Below, in pieces: positions 1 through 10,794 of a stretch of DNA of 64,000 nt. Every line of letters starts with the position of its first letter. Positions within the stretch are counted from its first letter, which is position 1. Below the pieces are notes generated by a model that worked only from the letters and a program-made list of their open reading frames with translations, was not told the DNA's origin and made no database searches. This stretch comes from Rhynchonema sp. JSB1_4 (lineage: Eukaryota > Nematoda > Chromadorea > Monhysterida > Xyalidae), in the NCBI GenBank assembly GCA_030248065.1, contig JASAMV010008909.1:1-64000 (forward strand). The letters are read 5' to 3'. The position numbers were made by a program, and so were the translations under genes.

Positions 1-145
1 CGAAAAAAGGGGAAAAATAATAAAAAAAAGTGGACTTACTTTTTAAAATTTTAAAATAAAAAAAGTGGCCAACTTTTTTTTTAAAAAAAAAATTTTTTTT
101 TACAAAAAAAATTTTTACTTTTTTTTTAAATCCAACCCTGCCCAC
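1..145 (+). repeat. AT-rich dispersed repeat, copy 1
   Basis: A run of A/T homopolymers carrying the words AGTGGCCAAC and ending in TCCAACCCTG. Read in reverse complement, 11217-11345 is the same sequence with the same order of blocks, and 31503-31600 is a shorter diverged relative ending in CCAGGGTTGAG. This makes it a dispersed repeat and not plain low complexity. It holds no gene. Confidence 0.7.
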
Positions 146-240
146 AACACACAGCCAGCCAGCCAGCACACACACACACACACAGGCAGGCAGCCAGCAC
201 ACACACACACACAGGCAGCCAGCACAATAGGCAATGCAGC
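146..240. repeat. CA-rich microsatellite
   Basis: Alternating CA runs separated by CAGCCAGCC and GGCAGGCAG blocks. Simple-sequence DNA directly after the AT-rich repeat; no coding potential. Confidence 0.8.
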
Positions 241-275
241 AATGCACGCGTAGTTATGTATGTATTAATGTTTGT

Positions 276-360
276 GAAGGAAAGTGGCGAAGCACTTATG
301 TCCGAAAGGTCTAACGCGCATCACTGAAGACGAAAGGTCGCGGGTTCAAACATTCACGCG
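276..360 (+). other. Possible tRNA-derived SINE head or tRNA relic
   Basis: The stretch holds an A-box-like word (GTGGCGAAGCACTTATG) and, about 60 bases on, a B-box-like word (GCGGGTTCAAACATT), in the order and spacing of an internal RNA polymerase III promoter. I could not fold a complete cloverleaf with an acceptor stem, so a working tRNA is unlikely. It may be the tRNA-like head of a short interspersed element. Confidence 0.3.
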
Positions 361-1210
361 CGCAGCGAACTTCGTTTTATTTTACTTACTTTTAATGAAT
401 TCGGGTAACATTTTTCAGTTTTTTCGTGTTTTTATTTGAGATTAATTATTAAGCAAAGGTACGGTTCGCAGTTTATGCGCTGTGATGTCATTCATGATAA
501 AATACCCACAAGATATCAACTTGTTAATTAAAATTGCTGTTGCTCTCTAACATTCGAAGCTTTTTCCGCATTTATAATTTGACTTTCGTGGGAAAGTTAA
601 ATAGTAGTTTTTACGTAACATTGAATCCAAGATCAGATGCGGCGGCCAACACCAAAGCAATCTGGAGACTGATGTTTGACACTTATTTCATTGCTGAAGC
701 TGAAGGGACAGGTTGCATGGAAGTTCATTACACAGCTTTGCTTGGTACTAAATCAACAAGTGCCATTCTCTGAGACGATGCGCAATCAGTGCGCTATAAA
801 TGATGGTACCTAGGGTGTCAAATACATACCTGGCGGTAAATTAAAAAAATTAAATAACTTGACAAGTTACCATGTTCCTCAAAAGCATAGACATGCGCGT
901 GGGGCACTGCGTTAGTTTTGTTTCAGTGGTGGGTGAAGACGCAGACACAAGCGTGTCTCCATTGTTAGAACCCCATAGTGAAATCGAAACACAAAATTGG
1001 CCTTATGTCACGATAACCACCGATTCATATATCCTGCCAAAAAGTACAGCATCTTAAACTAACCCCCACACCTCATTGCGCTCATGTGCGTTGATTACTT
1101 GAGAAAAGTCTGATGGTCGACATTTTCTTAGTTAGAACCATTGCTTGCCGGAACTGAAAACTTTCTGTGCCTGATTTATCCGGGTTCTCTGTTTGGCGCT
1201 TGCGCGATAT
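361..1210. other. No recognisable gene
   Basis: Two short open stretches (534-773 and 872-1057) have no recognised domain, no clear splice sites and no relative elsewhere in the window. I see no repeat structure here. Confidence 0.5.
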
Positions 1211-1221
1211 AAATGAACGAC

Positions 1222-1785
1222 ACAAGAAAGAAAAATGCCCCAAGGGGCATAAAAGAAATATGGTTCCCTGGCTGACTGGCATAAAAGAACGATACTAGCT
1301 TGCACCATTTTGCTGATGTTTCATTAGGCACTGGAATAAACTTAAGTGTGTTCTGAGCTGTTTGATACCAAACAGTGGACATTGAACCATATTCCCGGCG
1401 CGAACTCTTTTGAACCAACACCCAGCCGATATCGAAACTTTCGTGCAAACCCACATATTTAGGCAACTGTTTCTTCATTTCAACTTCACGACGGTAACTG
1501 TGCAGTCTTCGGTTGCGCACGATGGTTCAACAAGGAGAGGAGTAAAGAGAATATTGCAATCTTTCAATATCTCCGTGCCCTGTGTCTGGTGGCAAGACAG
1601 CACGCGCCGGGAATATGGTTCAATGTCTACTGTTCGGTATCAAACAGCTCAGAACACACTTACGTTTATTCCAGTGCCTAATGAAACATCAGCAAAGTGG
1701 TGCAAGCTAGTATCGTTCTTTTGTGCCAGTCATCCAGGGAACCATATTTCTTTTATGCCCCTTGGGGCATTTTTCTTTCTTGTAG
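1222..1785. repeat. Foldback element 1
   Basis: The left arm (about 1222-1402) and the right arm (about 1601-1785) are inverted copies with a few mismatches. Both contain the words GGGGCATAAAAG and TTCATTAGGCACTGG or their complements. The roughly 200-bp spacer differs. This is the layout of a non-autonomous foldback transposon. Each arm carries one TGATGTTTCA decamer, so those two occurrences are not independent. Confidence 0.85.
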
Positions 1786-1958
1786 GGAAATATCGTTGAT
1801 CCGACCAGGTAATATTTTAATAGAATTTGTCCCAAAAAGGCATAAACTAAGCTTTCTTAAAGGTGGCCTTTCGTGTTTCAAACCGCCTTCAAACTTTGCA
1901 CGCATTTGAATATTGTTCAGGGCGTTATTAACCTCTCAGGCACCAAGAACCCAATCTG

Positions 1959-2409
1959 CAGCATGCGACCAGGAGATGCACTTCAAGCGGAACATCCGGG
2001 AACAAAGTGTGCCGCGGACCAGCCCAATTTATACCTGCGCATTCAGGCAAACTGCTTGATCATGAAGGTGTCAAGGCGAATGAATGTTTCGCATGAAACT
2101 TGCAACACCGCTAACTATGGAATTTCGCTTTTCTTTTTATTTCGAATTTCGACGAATTGTTCTGGCGTGACAAGCAGACCTTGAAACATTTAGCAGCCAC
2201 GCATGAATAATTCGTTCCAATTCGAAATAAAAAGAAAAGCGAAATTCTATAGTGAAGCAGGGGCAAATATCGTGCGAAACATTCTGCACCTTGACCGCCC
2301 TTATCATCAGGCGAGTTGCCTGAATGCGCAGGTAGAAATTTGGCTGGTCCACATTTGATTTTGTTCCCGGAAGTTCCTCTTGAAGGGCATCTCCGGGCCG
2401 CATGCTGAA
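1959..2409. repeat. Foldback element 2
   Basis: Inverted arms at about 1959-2160 and 2215-2409, roughly 80 percent alike by eye. The arm tips share the GCATGC words, and the inner ends share a GAAATTC/GAAAAG block beside the spacer. No open reading frame of note; apparent ORFs on both strands are the two arms read in opposite senses. Confidence 0.8.
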
Positions 2410-3090
2410 CGTTAGACCTCCGGTGTGTTTGCCTTTTATGACGCCTTGACCACTGTCTAAACACATGCGAGGTTTGAAGGGGGTTTGAATTTGAAATGCA
2501 ATACGTGGCTACGGTAACCTGAACTTCGGAATTCAGGGCGAAATCTCTGTACACGTTGCGAAGAAACTCTAAATGGAGAAAAGAGATCATAACTGCTTGT
2601 CAAAACCTGGTTCAATTTGAAAAAACGCCAAAACCCCCCGTGATAATGCTGGAAAAATTTTGGACAAATTCTCCTATAGTCATTGTGCTACCAATATTTG
2701 AAATTTTTGGTTTGTTTTTTTGCTCTAACTTAGTTGTTGACCTCGAGACGAATAAGGTTTATAAGCAATGGGGCTCACACCATTGCCCCGAACTACCGAC
2801 CCCTGTCGCCTATTCGGGTTGATTCTACTTTTGTATTGCCGCGTTTCACTGTTTTGTAATGGTTTCAAGCCGCTCTTGTCGGCCATCTTTAGTTAGACAA
2901 ATTCAAATTTCCCGCTCAACAATTACTCTTTTATTATAACACACACACATAGGACTTTTATCGTATGCATAAGCTAGGTTTATTATGTCAACCAATCATT
3001 TTATACAAGTGCAATATTCTAACCAATCAGCGTTCATATATAATGTTTGTATTGCGCGACGGTGACTCTTTGGTTGTGGCCGTGAATGTT
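2410..3090. other. No recognisable gene
   Basis: AT-rich DNA between foldback element 2 and the Penelope-like element. A short CA run lies at 2939-2950. I find no exon, RNA gene or repeat arm. Confidence 0.5.
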
Positions 3091-3132
3091 CATTTTGTTG
3101 GTTTGAATTTGATGAAACGCGATACCACAAGT

Positions 3133-3205
3133 TTGCGACAGAATTATTATCAACGCAACGTTTCGGTGTCCACTAAACACCATCATCAGACAAATTACCC
3201 ACTGA
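3133..3205 (-). ncRNA. Hammerhead-like ribozyme in the 3' region of the Penelope element
   Basis: This is the inverted counterpart of the motif at 4560-4632, here on the minus strand, in sense orientation downstream of the polyprotein stop. The CTGATGA box, stem II, GAAAC and short stem III are all preserved. The base just before the core differs (T in place of C), giving a wobble pair at the foot of stem I. Confidence 0.55.
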
Positions 3206-3284
3206 AATAATAATTAAATAATAGATATGCAAAATTACACAGAAAAACAAAAAATGAAATTATTTTTGAGCAAAATTAAAAATA

Positions 3285-4354
3285 CTATGGCGCACTGGTT
3301 CCGGTCTCCAACAGAGTAATGTTTTTGGCAATGGCATATTCCCAGTTAGGTGACAGTCCGATACCGGCGTTCAGGTTCAAACCGGGCTTGCGGGCCCGGA
3401 TGAACAACGATTTCAGATATTGTAGCTGGAAATAGTTGGGTTCGGTGCCCAACACGGTCACCTGTTCGTCCGTGATGTACGATGTGCTGCCATCTGCATC
3501 CGTAATACAGCTGTGGTCCCTGTATTCTCGCAGATGTTGTGAAAGCCCGGAAACTGTCTCACGCGTATTGCAGATGTCAGCTCTGTGTTGAGCAATGCGA
3601 TTGCGCAGCGGTTGTGTTGTCTCACCAATGTACAGACTGCCACATGTACATGCCACCTGGTAGACAACATTTCTCCTGTCCATCTTTTCCACGGGCTGAT
3701 GTTTCACACGTCTGTAGAAAATATGCTTGCCGACCTGATTGTCACTTTTGAAATTCACATCGACGTTGCAGGTGGCCAAATGTCTGCGGATTTTGTAGGA
3801 CATACGGCCATTGAACGGAAGGGTGATTGCCACCTGTGCCCGAGTTCGCTGATGTTTCACCGTTGCAGTTCGATTGTACAGCCTTGCATTGATGTAAGCA
3901 TTCGGATAGTCGTTGTTCACCAGTGTTGCAGTGATGATTTGGAACTCCTGCTCCAGTTGGCCCTGCTGATCACAGTAATTCAGTGCCCTTGTTCGCTGTG
4001 TTTCCACCACAGAATCAATAATATTTCTGGGACAATGAGAATTATAATTTACACATGAGCCCACATTGGTGGGTTTCCTATAAACTGTAGTAGACAAACG
4101 ATTGTTGCATTTGGTAATCAATAAATCAAGGAATGGCAATTGGCCGTCATGTTCATATTCAACAGTGAATTTTAGATCGTTATCTACTGAATTAACCACA
4201 GAGTGAAAATCGTCAACGTGAGCAGCACATTCAAACACAAGAAACAGGTCATCAATATAACGCTTTACATAATATGGAGCACTTGGTGAATTGGCGAAAT
4301 GATGTTTCATGAAACTGGCCATGGCCACCTCGCTGACCGCCACACTAGCAGGAA
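3285..4354 (-). CDS. Penelope-like reverse transcriptase/GIY-YIG polyprotein, C-terminal part
   Basis: An uninterrupted frame of about 355 codons running to the stop at 3285. It has no proper start: it is cut at its 5' side where the inverted duplicate begins. About 27 residues in is the YIDD motif of the reverse transcriptase catalytic site; the next 100 residues are thumb-like. Around residues 225-262 lies a GIY-YIG nuclease module (VVYQVACTCGSLYIGE, then an R-x-x-x-H segment), the family's signature fusion. Family members are usually 700-900 residues, so the fingers domain is missing and this copy cannot be autonomous. There are no internal stops, in keeping with recent insertion. The family assignment is firm; the exact clade is not. 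Confidence 0.92.
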
Positions 4355-4559
4355 TCGTTGTTCATCCGGGCCCGCAAGCCCGGTTTGAACCTGAACGCCG
4401 GTATCGGACTGTCACCTAACTGGGAATATGCCATTGCCAAAAACATTACTCTGTTGGAGACCGGAACCAGTGCGCCATAGTATTTTTAATTTTGCTCAAA
4501 AATAATTTCATTTTTTGTTTTTCTGTGTAATTTTGCATATCTATTATTTAATTATTATT

Positions 4560-4632
4560 TCAGTGGGTAATTTGCCTGATGATGGTGTTTAGTGGACACC
4601 GAAACGTTGCGTTGATAATAATTCTGTCGCAA
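4560..4632 (+). ncRNA. Hammerhead-like ribozyme in the inverted Penelope end
   Basis: CTGATGA at 4576-4582 is followed by a perfect five-pair stem II (GGTGT at 4584-4588 with ACACC at 4596-4600, loop of 7), then GAAAC at 4601-4605, a three-pair stem III (ACG with CGT, loop TTG), and a predicted cleavage site after T4613. Hammerhead motifs are known in Penelope-like element terminal repeats. Two cautions: an extra U sits between CTGATGA and stem II, and stem I pairs only with internal mismatches. Confidence 0.55.
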
Positions 4633-4854
4633 ACTTGTGGTATCGCGTTTCATCAAATTCAAACCAACAAAATCAGCGTTCAGTGTAATCTTGTCTTGTA
4701 TTAATTCTCTGCGTGCGGTGACTACTTAAACTCTGGTCTTACCATACAAACTTTCTCTCTTCTCTCTCTTTTACCTGAATCTTCGTGTGATTTACGTCCG
4801 ATCGGATAATAAAACGACGAAACATTATTCGATAATCCAACCGGGGGCTAGCAC

Positions 4855-6353
4855 GTGTGGCTCAAAACTACCAATACTAACCTCCCTTCGAGTTGGAACG
4901 GCCGTCGATTGCCATTCAGGGCCCGGAGTCATCTTCGGTCGGCCCGTATTGGAGCGTGGCCGCGGCAGGAGGATTTCGGGTGCACTTCGTCGATAATGCA
5001 CCATGCACCAAGCTTGGATCGGGACGCCGAGCCAAGTTGCACTCTTTCCAAGGGACAGGACGCTGACCCAAACCATAGGAAACATACGGATCCCCCGGGA
5101 TCGGTTGGCGAGTCTGCAGCGGCAGATGAGCCGAACCAAGATAAGGACTTAGGATACGCGAACGATAAGGACCCCCAGGGGTCGGTTCATATGCGAGGAA
5201 GTACGGAAGATAGGAATGTGGACGCGGATCAATCTGCAACTGGGGTTGGGATTGGGCCCGCGGCCAACGGTACAAGTGATATGCAGAACGGAAACCGTCA
5301 GAAAGTACGTTTCGATTTACCCACGGCACCGTCCTCTATAAGTTCGGATGATGGCGACTCAGGGAGCATCAGGTTACTTCCTGATTCTGATGATTCTATG
5401 GATTATAAGAATACGTCTGATAGGTTGCAACAGATGCTAAGTCAGTCGGAGGAGTCCTATTCATGGGCAGAGTTAGTGGAACAACAACTCTCCCGACCAT
5501 CTGCAGGGGAGAATAAGCCCGTTGAAGATGGATACGAGGCAGGGGATGAAGCCCAGGTGGAGCCCGCCCATGAGGGACAGATAAGTATCGAGGAAAAGGT
5601 TCATAGGGAGCTTGTGGCTTTGCCCACGCTGAATGAAACGGCAGAGATGTCCGAACTCGATGAGATAGTACCGGCTACGCGAAATAGGGACGAATACACG
5701 GACGAGGCCACCGCCATCGACCGCGGGGAGTCATTCATAGGCACGGATCAGCAGAACCCGCGAGGTTCTACACCGATTATGATTGGAAGTGATGTCGTGG
5801 CTAGTGATAGAATGGAGGCACATCCCTTGTGCAACTATGGGTCCGTGGGAGAGACCGTAGGATTGTTGGCTGAAGCCGTCGCTATTCGACAGGATCTAGA
5901 ATCCGGGTCGACCAGCGTCGGATTCATCAACGGAAAGTTGGCTAAGGAGACAGGGGAGCACTCGGCGAGCCCGGTGTTCTCTATTGAGGCAGAGGTACGC
6001 GATCCTTTCGGTAGGGTGCCTAAGGAACAAAGACACCAGCCTGTCCGTTCGAATACGGCACCACCGATGGTTGCGTCCTTAGAGGATCCATACGATAGGC
6101 ACGGTGTGACGACGCACTCGCCCAGCGGGATTGCGGTGACCGCAGGTACCCAAGAAGAGGAGGCCGCCACCAGCCAAAGCCCCGAAAAACACCAAAAAAG
6201 AAAAAACCCCGAGGGCAACCCCCCCAGAAAAAAAAAAACCGAACCGGAAAAAAAAAAAAAACCCAAAAAACGCCCACCCCCAAAAAAAAAAAAAAAAAAA
6301 AAAAAAAACCCCCCAAAGAAGCAAAAAAAGAAAAAAAAAAAAAAAAAAAAAAA
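4855..6353 (+). CDS. Unrecognised acidic protein, N-terminal part (element ORF 1)
   Basis: The frame is open from at least 4855; the first ATG in it is at 4996. The product is hydrophilic and acidic, rich in Asp, Glu, Ser and Gly, with no hydrophobic segment, and looks disordered over most of its length (for example SSDDGDSG and SDDSMDY). From about 6180 it runs into an A/C homopolymer tract that encodes only Lys, Pro and Asn and is almost certainly not real protein. The frame used downstream (6357-7202) is different, so the original protein probably continued across this tract. I do not recognise a family. Confidence 0.5.
6175..6353. repeat. A/C homopolymer tract, probable sequence artefact
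   Basis: About 180 bases of long A runs separated by short C runs, with almost no T. Both flanks are ordinary, balanced coding-like sequence. A tract like this in the middle of an open frame, at the exact point where the frame changes, is what a failed consensus or a collapsed homopolymer looks like. Real slippage cannot be excluded. Confidence 0.6.
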
Positions 6354-6356
6354 TTA

Positions 6357-7715
6357 TTGGGGATCCCACGAAAGGAGCTAGTACCAACAGGGGACGATGA
6401 CGTGGAACTGTGTCTGATGGCTCGAAACCACGTGTCACTGGCCGACTTGACGTGTGCCAGACTCCATAAGGAGGGACATGAGCTTAGTGCTCATGCCGAA
6501 GTGATGAAACGCGCGCTTCGTGTGAACACGTTGGCGTATAGGTATCGATATAGAGTCCAGCTGAATCATGATAGGCCAGGCGTCTTCATCACCCCTGGGC
6601 AACTAGACTTGCCAGTGAGATTAAGGAATAAACGTCGGCTTACGGGTTTCGATCCATCGTACCTCGATGGTATCGACACCAGACGGCCATATGAAGTAGA
6701 CCCCGTCATGATTGCGAAATACGATCCTCGGCGGTCGACGCATGGGTGCGTCAATGGCCTAGAATGGGGTAAAGTTAAGGTTTATTGGGTTAAGAGTAAA
6801 ACAATAAATAAATTGAGCAAGTCATGGAAGGAAGGTCATAAGAAAGAAGGTTCTCAGATCCCAAATCCTGATCTGAGTGGAGGTCCAGACCATATGCTAG
6901 TTTTAGAGTTAGAGCCCTGCAATGTGCCCGGTAGTGTTTGTGGGCATTCTACATACTTCAGTTATATGCACGGCGAGTTCTTATTCGATATGAACTCGAC
7001 CGAGGTTGGTATCAGAAGGGAAGTGCAGGCCTGCTTGCGCGAGTCAAGCCATTGTATTTACGCCCCGTTCGCCCCTTGTGAACTCAGGGAGTTCCGAGTG
7101 GGATCGGAGTACGAAGCTGATAAGGTTGAAAGGGATGCCGATTATATGAGCAACGCTACGATCGACTCCGTCGAGGAGTGGACAGATTCCGAAGATGTAT
7201 AGCATGCCCCGGCCAAGGAGGCAGGCGGTACTCCGAAACCTACTAGGAGACTCCAACGCAAACAACAGGCGTGGAGGACACATCGTATAGCCAAAGTTTA
7301 TGATTCGTCTGGTTATGACGCCACCTCATTCGGTGGGAGAGAGACGGGCCAGCGCACGCGTCAACGCTGCATGATTAATACGGAAGCTATGTGCTCTGAA
7401 GATAGGACGGTGGAACGGGCCGGAGCGCATACCAAAAGTGGTGAACCGCAAGCCGCTAGGAAGTTAGGTGGGAACGACGGTAGCCAGGTTGTTCTACAAT
7501 CTGACTCCCCTAGTGACCAACATGCAAATAGCCACGTGGTGGGTTGTGTATCCCAGGATCTATGTTTAGTGAAGAACCCAGAAGATCAAACCATAATAAG
7601 TCATAATAAGCTAGACCCTGAAGCGGATAAGTCCCCAACGACCAATCCGGATATGCACATCAAACCCCAACCACACCACCGCCGCTTTACTTATATTCAT
7701 GACTTTTTGACTTAG
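6357..7715 (+). CDS. Unrecognised protein, C-terminal part, with one in-frame TAG (element ORF 2)
   Basis: The frame opens directly after the A/C tract and runs to a TAG at 7200-7202; the same frame then stays open for another 170 codons to 7715. The first 281 residues mix charged and hydrophobic stretches like a folded domain (LTGFDPSYLDGIDTRRPYEV, a GHSTYFSYMHGE stretch) and end in an acidic segment (SVEEWTDSEDV). The part after TAG is basic at first, then Ser/Asp-rich. I recognise no family. The TAG may be a decay mutation or a readthrough stop. Read together with 4855-6353 this would be one protein of about 950 residues. Confidence 0.5.
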
Positions 7716-7720
7716 TGCAG

Positions 7721-7936
7721 ATTTTATAAGGAAATCATTCGATAAACACCGGTTATTGGGAACAAAATTAAAAAAAAATAATAGTAACCAGACACCACTT
7801 CTTGGCAGCCAGGAACAAAATTTTGAATTGCCGCAAATTGTCATAGGCTACAATGTGTTATTAGGGACTTTACTCTCCCGTCTTTACGCTCCCACTACAC
7901 AGTGCTGCAGTGCGCGCGCTTCCAATACGTGTCTTA
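7721..7936. other. No gene seen
   Basis: A short AT-rich stretch. The words AAACACCGGTT and GGGAACAAAA at about 7744-7768 recur inverted at about 8478-8505, so the MITE at 7937-8331 may be nested inside an older inverted repeat. Confidence 0.4.
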
Positions 7937-8331
7937 GGGCGGACTTAGGTTGAACACGGAACACGGAACACGGAAATATTTCCGTGTTCCGTGTTCCGTG
8001 ATAAAATTTTGAAAATCACGGAACACGGAAATATTTCCGTGCACGGAAATATTTCTGTGTTCCGTGTTCCGTGATAATTTTGAAAATCACGGAACACGGA
8101 AATATTTCCGTGCACGGAAATTTTCCCGTGTTCCGTGTTCCGTGATAACTTTGAAAATCACGGAACACGGAAATATTTCCGTGTTCCGTGATTTTCAAAA
8201 TTATCACGGAACACGGAACACGGAAATATTTCCGTGCACAGAAATATTTCCGTGACACGGAAATCCATGAAAATGGTTTGTATGTAAATTATTTCCGTGT
8301 TCCGTGTTCCGTGTTCAACCTAAGTCCGCCC
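7937..8331. mobile_element. Foldback MITE of the GGGCG family with TA target duplication
   Basis: Terminal inverted repeats of about 34 bp begin GGGCGGACTTAGGTTGAACA and end with its complement; each end is flanked by TA. The interior is four or five alternating copies of a palindromic block built from GGAACACGGAAATATTTCCG, which would fold into a long cruciform. TA duplications point to Tc1/mariner-type mobilisation. No coding capacity. Confidence 0.85.
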
Positions 8332-8696
8332 TAACGCACTAACAAACAGAGCAGCACTGTACACATGGTCATGATCATGTGACTACCGTATACTTGTGAT
8401 AAGAAGCAGTCGGCCATTACTTGTTCTTGTGCTCCTGAAGTGCAGTAGGTGAGGGTCGGTCTAGTTTTTTGGACTTTTGTTCCCGAGAACCGGTGTTTAT
8501 GGATTAATTTCGGAATTAAATCGGTGCTTAATGGAAAAGTCAATATAAGCTTTGTTCGTCTCGATGTCGGCAACAGTAATAGATGATAAAAATAGACCAA
8601 AATTTTCAAATATCAGCAGTAAAGGTAAAGGCGTTCCGCAGAATTTAGGCTCCGCGAGGGACCTACCAACAGCCCGTTGCCGGTGACTCTAATGGG
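8332..8696. other. No gene seen
   Basis: Ordinary AT-rich DNA between two MITEs. Apart from the inverted AAACACCGGTT word at about 8495-8505 (see 7721-7936), nothing stands out. Confidence 0.4.
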
Positions 8697-8918
8697 TATA
8701 GTCCAACAACAGCTAATGCAGAATTTATGTCCACTGCGTTGCCTGATCCGCCAAGCACATAACGCGTGATGCAACATTATAAACACACCCACGCAGCCAG
8801 CCAACACACACAAGCTGACTGCCTGTCTGTGCTTGTAATGTTGCATCACGCGTTATATGCTTGGCGGATCAGGCAACGCAGTGGACATAAATTCTGCATT
8901 AGCTGTTGTTGGACTATA
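8697..8918. mobile_element. Foldback MITE, TATAGTCC ends
   Basis: Near-perfect inverted arms of about 85 bp beginning TATAGTCCAACAACAGC and ending in its complement. Each arm contains GCGTTGCCTGATCCG followed by AAGCACATAACGCGTG; nearly the same inner word occurs in two foldbacks with quite different tips (34733-35128 and 49517-49698). The loop has CA-rich repeats. Confidence 0.8.
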
Positions 8919-10790
8919 GGTACCTGTTACCCGCAGCAATTGCTGCTTCCCATTTACCGACCCTTCTCAGGGATGGAAGGCCGGGTTGACCCACGACACC
9001 ACTTTGATGATGCTCCGTCCGCTGGGGGTTGATCCCAGAACTAACCAGGCCAAACACTGATTAGCCTGCCAGATCGGACGGGGTACACACGAGCAAACGT
9101 GGAATCGGAGTCGTTTAACCCAGTGGCGGGCCCGGTTTATGTTTAGGCTTAGGCTTGTGCTCAATTGAACGAGCTTCAACATTCCAATCAGCTCGCTGAA
9201 GTTTCTGCCAAAAAAAAGAAAAGAAAACAAGCGGAAAGAAACACACACACGCGCGCGCCAACAACAGCCAATCAGCAGCAGCCAGCTCCGCCCACTCGGG
9301 CGCGCGATTGTATGAAAACGCTGTGGTTGGTTTTCTCGTTGTAAAGGTCACATCGCGATTCGCCATATAGATGTCGTTCGGCCCCATGACCAGACGAGTC
9401 GAATGATATATAACTGGCTCGGTTTCATTCAGTTTCCTGGGAGGAGATAACTAAATCCCAAAATGACTGGAAATTTGGGAACGCGGAGATCTCGATTTTT
9501 GAATGCCTAGAAAACCACTTTCTACTGCTCCGATCGTGTTCATTTTTTCAGCGTTTTGCGTCGGCTGGTTTACGACATTATCGCAATAAAAAATTAGCAA
9601 AAGCTCAACACACGCGCTCACGCCAGCACCCCCGATCTTAACAATACAGGTACAGCAAAAGTTCCGTTGATCCGATCTGCTGATGTTTCAATCTGCGTTT
9701 TAATATTTTATTTTTCAACATGACACTATTGGGTACGCAAGCTATCTTGTGAATACATATACTGCCAGTGTGCTAATGCCGGGTTGTCTTCCTTCTTTTG
9801 CTGTTGCAATATTCCGTGCATGCATAATAACTGCATGACTGCGATGAAAATTTTAGCTGTCCAGTGCAGAACATACTTCAGCAACACTTCCTTTGGAGTT
9901 GCAACATTTATGGACATTTTACAACAATTACACATTAATTTAAAAGGTTTGCGGCGGCATGAACTCCACCAACATCTACACTAACACTTGTGAGCGCTAC
10001 AATGCTTCGTCTGACTCCTGGACTGCAATGGAACCGTTTCCCGTGTTCTTGGAGGGATTGAATCTACTCAAGTACGTTTAAATGCTAACGGAGTTCTGAA
10101 TATCAAGTTCTAGGGCAGCTCTCTTAGGAAAAACGTAATAATGATTTTTTGTTGAAACCAACTGTAGCCCACGGTGATCTACTCAGACACGCTTTGTACG
10201 AAAGCCTATTAAGGTCTGTCGATCAAGTCGATGACCTAATCGAATGTAAAAAATCCTTCACGTGCGTCTCATTAGGTGTTTTGCTCAATCAGAACATCAG
10301 CCGCGGATCCTGCTTCCAGCCAAGGGAGCCAAATCCCACAAGTCATTTTTATCTAGTGTACGTTTGATTTTTCAAAAATCGTTTCTATTCAGTGCCTGTT
10401 TATAATTGGGCGATTTTAAGGTAAATACATACATACCATTTAAAGTGTGAGCATGCGCGCGTGGCGCGCGAAAGTTTTCCACTTACTTTTTGCATGCGTG
10501 ATAGCCAAATTTCATGGAAATGGGTGTATTTGACGCGTGAAGCTCGTAATTTTTCGGTCTTTGAAGGTGTATTAGGTAGAAAACCCTTCGATTTACGGGT
10601 CCTTTTTGTTTCTTCTCTCCGAAATTGTGCCCCCCTTTAGGGGCCATTGTGACAAAAGGAGACCTGGGCCCCATGTGCCCCCTGGATCCGCAAGTGGAAC
10701 AATTAATGCTGAAAAGGCTGTGTTGAAACACGCTTATTGAGCAGTGTGGAGCAAATAAAGCATTTCTCGGTATGTTGCTTTTAAAAATGT
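8919..10790. other. No recognisable gene
   Basis: A pair of TTAGGC-like hexamers lies at 9143-9154. Several open stretches shorter than 100 codons exist on both strands but none has a domain, signal peptide or splice context I trust. One TGATGTTTCA decamer is at 9681-9690. Confidence 0.5.
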
Positions 10791-10794
10791 GTCG

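Larger units (their letters stand above)
3092..4675 (-). mobile_element. Penelope-like retroelement, 5'-truncated, with inverted 3' duplicate
   Basis: The element reads on the minus strand. It holds the C-terminal part of a Penelope polyprotein followed by a 3' noncoding region. A second, inverted copy of the last 310 bp lies at 4356-4672, joined near 4355 directly to the truncated 5' end, so the element is bounded by near-perfect inverted arms (3092-3404 and 4356-4672). Inverted terminal arms of this kind are a known product of Penelope-like element integration. The arms are almost identical, so the insertion looks recent. Confidence 0.9.
4676..7720 (+). mobile_element. Unclassified element with long GC-richer ORFs
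   Basis: The stretch is clearly richer in G+C and more evenly composed than its AT-rich surroundings, and it holds nearly 950 codons on the plus strand broken by one frame change and one stop. It starts right after the Penelope-like element and ends before the MITE at 7937. I found neither terminal repeats nor reverse transcriptase, integrase or transposase motifs. It could be the 5' (gag-like) part of a retroelement, a captured viral-type gene, or a decayed host gene. The assignment as mobile is an inference from composition and context. Confidence 0.45.

Noticed and set aside
1222..2409. Open frames of 100-160 codons on both strands
   Set aside because: They are the two arms of foldback elements read in opposite senses; no domain is recognised.
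8985..9070. tRNA-like word GGGGTTGATCCCAG
   Set aside because: The B box lacks a base, no A box lies at the right distance, and no cloverleaf can be folded.
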